The notes under the pieces were generated by a model. It was not told the origin of the DNA. It worked only from the letters and a program-made list of their open reading frames with translations, and made no database searches. Shown piece after piece: positions 57,953 to 64,000 of a stretch of DNA of 64,000 nucleotides; within the stretch, counting starts at the first letter, position 1, and every line of letters begins with the position of its first letter. The stretch comes from Thermoleophilia bacterium SCSIO 60948 (GTDB taxonomy: Bacteria; Actinomycetota; Thermoleophilia; Solirubrobacterales; 70-9): positions 248,001 through 312,000 of the forward strand of contig CP053031.1 of assembly GCA_021496505.1 (NCBI GenBank), written 5' to 3'. Both the position numbers and the translations under genes were made by a program.

Positions 57953-59128
57953 ATGAGCGTCTCGACCTCAGTCACCGCCGAGCCGACCGGGCTTCCCGGC
58001 TCCATCGCCGTCGCCACGCGCGAGCAGCCGGGCGCTCGGCTCGCGCTCGCGGCAGCGGTCCGCGCGCCGTCGCACGCCTACCTCTTCTCGGGCCCGGCCG
58101 GAAGCGGCAAGCGAGCCGCCGCCCGAGCCCTCGCCGCGGAGCTGATCGCCGAGGGTTCCGCCGACCCTGACTCGGCCCGGGGCCGGACGCTCGCGGTGCC
58201 ATCGCCGCACCCCGACCTCGTCTGGCTCGAGCCCCCCGGGATGCAGCACCTGGTCGACCAGGTCCGCTCGCAGGTGATCGCCGCCGCCTCCTATCGGCCG
58301 TTCGAGTCCGAGCGCCGCGTGTTCGTGATCGCTGCTGCCGACGCGATGGCCGACGAATCGCAGAACGCGCTGCTGAAGACGCTCGAGGAGCCGGCGCCCT
58401 TCGCGCACCTGATCCTGCTGACCGCTGAGCCCGAGGCGGTCCTCGAGACGGTGCGCTCGCGCTGCCGGACGATCGACTTCGCCGCACTCGCACCGGCGCG
58501 GCTCGCCGAGCTGCTCGGCGACGAGGGGCTTGGCTCCGGCGAGCCCGAGCGGCTCGCGGTCGCGCGGCTCGCGGCGGGCGACGGCGAGCGCGCGCGGATG
58601 CTCCTGACCGACGAGGGCCGCGCGCTTCGCGGGGCCGCCGAGGCGACCGCCCGTGCGGCTCGCCGCGGAGACCTGTCGGGCGCGCCCTGGAAGGCGATCA
58701 TCGAAGCGGCCGACGCCGCCGCCGAGATCGCGGGGGAGCAGACCCGCGAGCAGCTCGTCGCCCGAGCCGCCGAGCTCGGCGAGGAGGGCCGCGAGGTCAA
58801 GCGCGCGCTGCGCGAGGCCGAGGAGGGCGCGAAACGAGCCCGTCGCCGTGCCCGCAACGCGACGATCGACCTGGGACTCGCTCTGCTCGGCGCCTGGGTC
58901 CGCGACCTCGCCGCGGTCGGGGAAGGAGCGCCCGAGCTCTGTCTCGCTGTCGACCGCGTCGAGGTCCTCGCCGCGGACGCCGATGGTCTCGATCCGCGCC
59001 GCGCGCGGCGCGGGGTCGAGCTGGTCCTCGACACGCGCCGGCGCCTCACCGTCAACGTCGCCGAGGAGCTGGCGCTCGAAGCGCTCGTCTTCCGGCTCGA
59101 GTTCCTGATCCGTGATGCAGGCCGCTGA
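57953..59128 (+). CDS. holB: DNA polymerase III subunit delta'
   Basis: The 391-aa product belongs to the clamp-loader AAA+ family: GPAGSGKR (47-54) as P-loop, ADAMADESQNALLKTLEEP as the Walker B/sensor region, and RSRCRTIDF as the SRC arginine motif, all typical of delta'. The zinc-module cysteines seen in DnaX/HolB of many bacteria are absent. ATG 57953 is chosen from the tmk/holB context. It overlaps the following kinase gene by 14-17 bp. Confidence 0.9.
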   Translation: MSVSTSVTAEPTGLPGSIAVATREQPGARLALAAAVRAPSHAYLFSGPAGSGKRAAARALAAELIAEGSADPDSARGRTLAVPSPHPDLVWLEPPGMQHLVDQVRSQVIAAASYRPFESERRVFVIAAADAMADESQNALLKTLEEPAPFAHLILLTAEPEAVLETVRSRCRTIDFAALAPARLAELLGDEGLGSGEPERLAVARLAAGDGERARMLLTDEGRALRGAAEATARAARRGDLSGAPWKAIIEAADAAAEIAGEQTREQLVARAAELGEEGREVKRALREAEEGAKRARRRARNATIDLGLALLGAWVRDLAAVGEGAPELCLAVDRVEVLAADADGLDPRRARRGVELVLDTRRRLTVNVAEELALEALVFRLEFLIRDAGR

Positions 59129-60887
59129 TCCGAGACCAGGTCGCGGCCGGCGGCTGCGCCGCAAGCTGTTCGGCGTCCGGCCGCTGCTCGCGGTCGCCTT
59201 CGCGGCGATCGCGCTCGTCACCGCGGGGCTCGCCTACCTGCTCGTCAACGAGACCACGGGTCAGGGAGCAGCAGACGAGCAGTTGCTCGACCTGACCGCG
59301 GGCCGGACCTTCCGGCTTGCGGGAGAGGTCGCCGAGCGTCCCGCCGATGAGTCTCAGAACGCGCTCGAGGTCGTTTCGGACTCCGGCTACTCAGCCTGGA
59401 TCTTCGACGACGAGGGGCGGCTTCGCAGCCCGCCCACCTCCCAGGGCGTCGCGATCGAGGACGTGCCCTTTCGCGAAGAGGCGATCGATGCCGCGCTCGC
59501 GGGAAACCGCTACTCCAAACCGCTCGGCAGCGGCGTGTCGCTCGTCGCCGCGCCGGTCACCCGGAACGGCGAGATCGACGAGATAGTCATCGCTCGCGCC
59601 TCACGCGCGCCGGAGCTCCAGGAGGCGATCGACGCCGTTCGCTCGGACCGCCTCACCGCGCTCGTGATCGCGCTCGCCGTCGCGGTCATAGTCGGGTTCC
59701 TCGTCGCCTCGGCGATCACGAATCGAATCAAGCGCCTCGCCGAGAGCGCCCAGCGGCTCGCGCTCGGCGAGCTCGACGAACCGGTCGGCGGGATCGGCGG
59801 CGGCGACGAGATCACCGACCTCGGCCGCTCGCTGGACTCGATGCGCACCGCGCTCCGCGAGACGTTCAGCGCCCTGCGATCCGAGCGCGACCGGCTCTCG
59901 GCGATCTTCGAGTCGCTCGGCGAAGCGGTCCTCGTCGTCGGCTCCGACGGCCTCGTGCGGTTCTCGAACACCGCGGCGCAGGCGCTAGTGACATCCGAGG
60001 GAACCCCGATCGGGCAGCTGCTGCCGTGGCTTCGCCGCGCCCGCCACCGCGGCTCGGCGGTCTCCGACGCGCTGTCGGTCGGTGATCGCGTCTATGCGAT
60101 CACCGCGCGCGAGGTCCCGGCCGAGAACGCGGTGCTCGCGGTCGTCCGCGATCGCACCGAGGAGCTTCGCCGCCAGGTCGCCGAGCGCGACTTCGTCTCG
60201 AACGCCGCTCACGAGCTGCGAAATCCGATCGCCGGGATCTCCAGCGCCGTCGAGGTGCTGCAGTCGGGCGCCAAGGACGACCCGGCCGCGCGCGATCGGT
60301 TCCTGCAGCGGCTGGCCGAGAACGCGGAGCGGATCTCGCGGCTGACCGAGTCGCTGCTGATCCTCGCCCGCATGGAGTCGGTCGGCGAGGGCGCGACGGA
60401 GTCCGTCGACATCCGTCTGGCGATGGACGACGCCCTCGCCGCGGTGCCCTCGCCGCCGGGCGTGACGATCGTCTTCGAGCTCGCCACCGAGCCGGTCGCC
60501 GAGGGCGATTCGGTCCTGCTCCGCCAGGTGCTGATCGGCCTGCTGACCAACGCGATCAAGCACACGCCGGCGCCGGGCACGGTGACGGTGCGCGCCCGCC
60601 GTGAGGGCGACGAGGTGCGCGTCGAGGTCGCCGACACCGGTGACGGGATACCGCCCGAGGACATCGGGCGGATCTTCGAGCGCTTCTACCGGGGCCCGGG
60701 TGCGCTCCAGCGCGAGGGGTTCGGGCTCGGACTGTCGATCGCCCAGCGGATGGTCGACGTCATGGGCGGGCGGATCGGCGTCGAGTCCCGGCTCGGCGAG
60801 GGAAGCACGTTCTGGGTCAGGCTGCCCGCGGCCAACCGCACCGACCCCGGTCCCGGTGTAAGTTCGGGGGCGGTGAGCAGTGCGTGA
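59115..60887 (+). CDS. Sensor histidine kinase (HAMP-PAS-HisKA-HATPase)
   Basis: The 590-residue product has a transmembrane helix (about 25-45), an extracellular sensor (about 50-180), a second helix (about 187-207), HAMP, a PAS-like segment and a HisKA domain with phospho-accepting His in NAAHELRNP (residue 366), then HATPase with N-box LLTNAIKHTP, G1 DTGDGIPPE and G2 GFGLGLS. ATG 59115 or GTG 59112 both overlap holB. The response regulator gene follows 15 nt later. The ligand of the sensor domain is unknown. Confidence 0.93.
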   Translation: MQAADPRPGRGRRLRRKLFGVRPLLAVAFAAIALVTAGLAYLLVNETTGQGAADEQLLDLTAGRTFRLAGEVAERPADESQNALEVVSDSGYSAWIFDDEGRLRSPPTSQGVAIEDVPFREEAIDAALAGNRYSKPLGSGVSLVAAPVTRNGEIDEIVIARASRAPELQEAIDAVRSDRLTALVIALAVAVIVGFLVASAITNRIKRLAESAQRLALGELDEPVGGIGGGDEITDLGRSLDSMRTALRETFSALRSERDRLSAIFESLGEAVLVVGSDGLVRFSNTAAQALVTSEGTPIGQLLPWLRRARHRGSAVSDALSVGDRVYAITAREVPAENAVLAVVRDRTEELRRQVAERDFVSNAAHELRNPIAGISSAVEVLQSGAKDDPAARDRFLQRLAENAERISRLTESLLILARMESVGEGATESVDIRLAMDDALAAVPSPPGVTIVFELATEPVAEGDSVLLRQVLIGLLTNAIKHTPAPGTVTVRARREGDEVRVEVADTGDGIPPEDIGRIFERFYRGPGALQREGFGLGLSIAQRMVDVMGGRIGVESRLGEGSTFWVRLPAANRTDPGPGVSSGAVSSA

Positions 60888-60902
60888 GCAAGTCGTGAAC
60901 GG

Positions 60903-61610
60903 ATGACGCCGCGAATCCTTGTCGCCGACGATGAGATCTCGGTTCGCGAGGCCGTCGGCTACTCGCTCGAGCGCGAGGGCTTCGACGTCACGCTCGCGGT
61001 CGATGGCGCGGACGCCGACTCGCGGGTCGGTGGCGAGGCCGAGCCCGACTTCGACCTGCTGATCCTCGACATCATGATGCCGGGCCGCTCGGGCCTCGAC
61101 ATCTGCCGCGAGGTGCGGGCGCGGAGCGCCGTCCCGATCATCCTGCTGACCGCGAAGGACGCCGAGGTCGACAAGGTCGTCGGGCTCGAGGTCGGCGCCG
61201 ACGACTACGTGACGAAGCCGTTCTCGGTCCGCGAGCTGATCGGGCGCGTGCGGGCCCAACTCCGCCGCCGCGAGCTCGACCGCTCGACGAGCCAGCGCGA
61301 GTCGAAGACGATCGAGGCGGGTCAGGTCCGGATCGACCTCGTCCGCCACCAGGTGTCGGTCCGCGGCGAGCCGGTCAACCTGACCCGCTCGGAGTTCCAG
61401 GTCCTGCGGCTGCTCGCCGACAACCCCGGCCAGGTCTTCAGCCGGCTCGAGATCATGGAGGAGCTCTGGCAGCAGGAGTTCTCCGGCGACGTCCGCGCCT
61501 GCGACGTCCACATCTCCAACCTGCGCCAGAAGGTCGAGCGCGACCCGCAGGACCCCGAGCTCGTGCTCACCGTGCGCGGCGTCGGCTACCGCCTCGCCGA
61601 TCCGGGCTGA
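60903..61610 (+). CDS. OmpR-family response regulator
   Basis: The 235-aa product has a receiver domain with phospho-acceptor D56 (LLILDIMMPG), D9/D10 acid pocket, T83 and K105, and a winged-helix DNA-binding domain (about 135-232; TRSEFQVLRLLADNPGQVFSR and the VHISNLRQKVE helix). It is the partner of the kinase encoded just upstream; together they resemble PhoB/PhoR- or RegX3-type systems, but the regulon is unknown. Confidence 0.95.
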   Translation: MTPRILVADDEISVREAVGYSLEREGFDVTLAVDGADADSRVGGEAEPDFDLLILDIMMPGRSGLDICREVRARSAVPIILLTAKDAEVDKVVGLEVGADDYVTKPFSVRELIGRVRAQLRRRELDRSTSQRESKTIEAGQVRIDLVRHQVSVRGEPVNLTRSEFQVLRLLADNPGQVFSRLEIMEELWQQEFSGDVRACDVHISNLRQKVERDPQDPELVLTVRGVGYRLADPG

Positions 61611-61713
61611 CGGCCACCGCCTCGCTCGCCGCGACCTCGAGGCACATCCGAGCGTGGGGCTCCAGGCTTCGAACTAGCCTCGGTACTCCTAGGACCAATC
61701 GCGAGGAGACATC

Positions 61714-61923
61714 GTGGCCGAGGAAGTAACCGCTGACCGACTTGTCGAGGCGGCGGAGAAGCTCGGCGAGTCCGAGTTCACGCGCGACGATCTGGCCGAG
61801 TCGATCGGGATCAAGAAGCGCGATTTCAGGTCGGGATTTCGGGAGGCACGCCAGAGCGGCCGGTTCGAGAAGACCCGCGAGACCGAGGACGGCTCAGGGG
61901 TCTTCAAGCTCGCCTCGAAGTAG
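61714..61923 (+). CDS. Small acidic protein of unknown function
   Basis: The 69-aa product from GTG 61714 has GAGGAGA upstream at good spacing. It is hydrophilic and looks helical at first (LVEAAEKLGESEFTRDDLAE) then has a beta tail, a shape compatible with a winged-helix-like domain; no family is recognised. It sits between the two two-component systems and is followed by a terminator. Confidence 0.6.
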   Translation: MAEEVTADRLVEAAEKLGESEFTRDDLAESIGIKKRDFRSGFREARQSGRFEKTRETEDGSGVFKLASK

Positions 61924-61934
61924 CCGCAACGCAG

Positions 61935-61965
61935 CGAGCCGCCCACCCGGAGGTGGCGCGGCTCG
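61935..61965. terminator. Bidirectional hairpin terminator
   Basis: CGAGCCGCCCACC pairs with GGTGGCGCGGCTCG (one bulged G) around a CGGA loop, between convergent small genes. Confidence 0.7.
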
Positions 61966-61998
61966 ATGCTCGGACGGTGGCTCCGAGGAGCGAGTGCT

Positions 61999-62319
61999 CT
62001 AGCGCAGCTCGTCCTTGATGCAGCGGTTGATCGCGCCGGAGCCCGAGCCGTACTCACGCTGGAACTCGGCCGGCTCGGTCCGGCGGTCCGACTTGCACTC
62101 GCGACGGGCCTCGCGCTTGTCGCGGCGAGCGCACTCCTTGATGGCGGCCTTGCCGGTGCCGTACTGGCGCTGGAACTCGCGCGGCTCCTCGCGGCGGTCC
62201 TGCTTGCACTCCTGCTTGGCGATCTGATCGATGCCGGCCGCCGTGGCCTGCGACGGGATCGCTGCGATCGCGCCGATGGCGAAGATCGTGGCGAGGATCG
62301 CGGCGATTGACTTCTTCAT
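61999..62319 (-). CDS. Secreted two-repeat cysteine protein
   Basis: The 106-aa product starts at ATG 62319 with a perfect AGGAGG before it. A signal peptide (about 1-28, ending TATA) is followed by two ~32-residue repeats, each of the form EC-K-x-DRRxEPxEFQRxYGxGxxAIxxC, so each repeat has two cysteines that could form a disulfide. The mature protein is very charged. Function is unknown. Confidence 0.8.
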   Translation of the reverse strand: MKKSIAAILATIFAIGAIAAIPSQATAAGIDQIAKQECKQDRREEPREFQRQYGTGKAAIKECARRDKREARRECKSDRRTEPAEFQREYGSGSGAINRCIKDELR

Positions 62320-62377
62320 CTGTTGCCTCCTGGGGACTCCGGGTTGACGTCGAGGCGGCAACCTATGGAGGGCCCGA

Positions 62378-63787
62378 TTAGAGGACGATGAGAGGCTCCG
62401 GCGCTGGGATCCGCAGCCAGACGCGGGCGCGTTCGGGATCGATCCCCGCCTCGCCGCCGTGCGCTTCGGCGATCGCCGAGACGAGCGAGAGACCGAGCCC
62501 GCTGCCGCCGCGGGCGCGCGCCTCGTCGGCGCGGGTGAAGCGCTCGAACGCACGCTCGCGGAAGGCTTCGGGGAACCCGGATCCCTCGTCGCTGACGGAG
62601 ATCTCGGTCGCCGCGCCGGCGCGGCTGAACTCGACGGTCACGGTTCCGGCACCGTGGCGCAGCGCGTTGTCGACGAGGTTCGAGAGCGCCTGCTCGAGTC
62701 GCGCCTCGTCGGCGTCGAGCGCGTCGCTCAACGCGTCGCCCCGGATCTCGATCGAGCGGCCGGCCTCGGCGGCGCGGCGCTCGAAGCGCCCCGCGATCCG
62801 CTCAGCCAGATCGCCGGCTGCGAGCGGCGCTCGGCGCAGCGGCAGCCCGCCCTGATCGGAGCGGGCGAGCACGAGCAGGTCCTCGGCCAGCGCGACGAGC
62901 CGGTCGGTCTCCTCGGCGGCCGAGCTCAGCGCCTCGGTCAGCTCCTCGCGACTGCGCCCCGCCGCGAGCGCCATGTCGATCTCCATCTTCAGGATCGAGA
63001 GCGGCGTGCGCAGCTCGTGGCTCGCGTCGGAGACGAATGAGCGCTCGCGCTCGAACGCGAGCTCGATCCGGGCCAGCATCTCGTTCAGCGTCGTGCCGAG
63101 GCGCCCGATCTCGTCGTTCGCGGCGCCGACCGGAAGCCGGCGCGCCGAGCCCGGGCCGGCCGCCGGCCCGGTCGCGATCCCCTCGGCCTCACGGCGCATG
63201 CGCTCGACCGGTCGCAGTGCCGCGGCCGCCACCCCGTAGGCCGCGGCCGCGGCGAGCAGGAGGGCGATGGGCCCACCGATCAACAGCTTCGAGCCGAGGT
63301 CGGAGACCGTCGCGTCGCGCTCGGCGACCGACGCGCCGACGATCACCGTGTAGGTGACGCCGTCGTCGCGCGTGTCGGCGGCGACGATCCGAAGGCCGGT
63401 GTCGCCGGGCGCGATCGTCACCTCGCGCGTGCCGCCGCTCGCGACGAGCGAGTCGGCCTGGTCGGGGTCGAGCAGCGGTGTCTCGGTCAGGTCGGGATCG
63501 GTCGAGTCGGCGACGCTGCCGTCCGGGCGCAGGACCTGGACGAAGCCCTCCTGATCGACGCGCTCGAGGACGTCGCGACGTGGGTCGCCGAGGTCGTCGC
63601 CGTCGTCGACGACGATCGCGACCACGCCTGCGAGCCGCGCGCGGAGCTCGCGGTCGATCGCGGAGTCGAGCCCGTCGCGGGTCGACGCGTAGACGAAGAT
63701 CCCCGTGATCCCGAGCACGACCGCCATCACGAGCGCGAAGGCCAGCGCGAGCCTGACGCGGATCGGCATCCGGCGGATCGCGCTCAC
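62378..63787 (-). CDS. Sensor histidine kinase (HAMP-HisKA-HATPase)
   Basis: The 469-aa product has helices at about 13-35 and 168-190 around an extracellular sensor with a long acidic stretch, then HAMP, HisKA with phospho-accepting H257 (SDASHELRTPLS) and HATPase with LSNLVDNALRHG, SDEGSGFPEAF and GGSGLGLSLV. The layout is that of MtrB/TcsS- or QseC-type OmpR-partner kinases. GTG 63787 overlaps the stop of the upstream response regulator (GTGA), so the pair is cotranscribed. Confidence 0.93.
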   Translation of the reverse strand: MSAIRRMPIRVRLALAFALVMAVVLGITGIFVYASTRDGLDSAIDRELRARLAGVVAIVVDDGDDLGDPRRDVLERVDQEGFVQVLRPDGSVADSTDPDLTETPLLDPDQADSLVASGGTREVTIAPGDTGLRIVAADTRDDGVTYTVIVGASVAERDATVSDLGSKLLIGGPIALLLAAAAAYGVAAAALRPVERMRREAEGIATGPAAGPGSARRLPVGAANDEIGRLGTTLNEMLARIELAFERERSFVSDASHELRTPLSILKMEIDMALAAGRSREELTEALSSAAEETDRLVALAEDLLVLARSDQGGLPLRRAPLAAGDLAERIAGRFERRAAEAGRSIEIRGDALSDALDADEARLEQALSNLVDNALRHGAGTVTVEFSRAGAATEISVSDEGSGFPEAFRERAFERFTRADEARARGGSGLGLSLVSAIAEAHGGEAGIDPERARVWLRIPAPEPLIVL

Positions 63788-64000
63788 GCCCCGTCCCCGT
63801 CGTCAGCGGCCTCGCTCCGGCCGACGCTGTCGGCGCGCAGCCGGTAGCCGACGCCGCGCACCGTCTCGAGCGAGCGGGTCCCGAACGGGACGTCGATCTT
63901 CTCGCGCAGGTATTTCACGTAGACGTCGACGACGTTCGAGCGGTTCTCGTACGCCGAGTCCCAGACGTGCTCGAGGATGTGGAAGCGGCTGAGCGCCTCG
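63784..64000 (-). CDS. OmpR-family response regulator, C-terminal part
   Basis: The 3' end of a gene read on the minus strand; only about the last 72 residues are visible. They contain the winged-helix DNA-binding core of an OmpR protein (SNVVDVYVKYLREKID and TVRGVGYRLR) and an acidic tail. The N-terminal receiver lies beyond the window. It forms an operon with the following kinase. Confidence 0.9.
   Translation of the reverse strand, partial: EALSRFHILEHVWDSAYENRSNVVDVYVKYLREKIDVPFGTRSLETVRGVGYRLRADSVGRSEAADDGDGA

Overview
This 64 kb window is very GC-rich, densely packed bacterial DNA. Genes often overlap by 4 bp (ATGA/GTGA), and GTG and TTG starts are common. Gene content points to an actinobacterium, most likely Thermoleophilia/Solirubrobacterales-like: a full 14-subunit-type complex I operon, an F420-type luciferase-like oxidoreductase, class II ribonucleotide reductase with NrdR, CtaA, an archaeal-type topoisomerase I, and secreted proteins with a basic beta-sandwich-like C-terminus. 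The taxonomic placement is inference from style and content. I saw no rRNA, tRNA, CRISPR array or insertion sequence, and no gene-free stretch longer than 300 bases.

Layout. 1-12.5 kb: nuoE-nuoN, one operon encoding the NADH-input and membrane arms of complex I; the window opens inside nuoE. 12.5-16.5 kb: an AEC permease, two small membrane proteins, and a divergent MFS/TetR pair with a palindrome between them. 16.6-20.5 kb: two secreted proteins (a CocE-type hydrolase and a protein made of two almost identical 183-residue units) that share a basic C-terminal domain. 20.7-25.5 kb: lon, divergent from marR and an ABC exporter. 25.5-28.7 kb: DHFR-like and PRC-barrel proteins, an MFS transporter and a small membrane-anchored protein.

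28.75-37.2 kb is the most interesting metabolic locus. A LysR gene diverges from an operon encoding an SSS symporter, a small membrane protein, an NtaA/DszA-type FMN monooxygenase, a RibBA-like flavin-biosynthesis protein with a degenerate DHBP-synthase motif, a flavin reductase and an SsuE-type FMN reductase. These converge on a TauE/SafE-type exporter and an F420-type luciferase-like oxidoreductase. Together they look like uptake plus two-component flavin oxidation of an organosulfur (or related) compound, with local flavin supply and export of an anion.

37.2-42.4 kb: ctaA, an ECF sigma factor with a DUF2294 protein, a 1-Cys peroxiredoxin, a TetR regulator and an ABM-hydrolase fusion. 42.4-45.8 kb is a patch with visibly lower third-position GC, carrying an HD phosphohydrolase, a YwgA/Panacea-like protein and a divergent TGT-like zinc protein. 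45.8-49.2 kb: nrdJ and nrdR with a NrdR box. 49.4-53.5 kb: a hemolysin-III protein with 11-mer repeats, a lipoprotein, a siroheme-pathway dehydrogenase with an extra cysteine cluster, an aldo-keto reductase and a HAD phosphatase. 53.6-59.1 kb: topA, tmk, an MFS gene and holB. 59.1-64 kb: two two-component systems facing each other, with two small genes between them.

A cross-cutting signal is that several regulator genes (both tetR genes, marR, lysR, nrdR) have a TANNNT -10 box only 7-9 nt before the start codon and no Shine-Dalgarno sequence, as expected of leaderless mRNAs.
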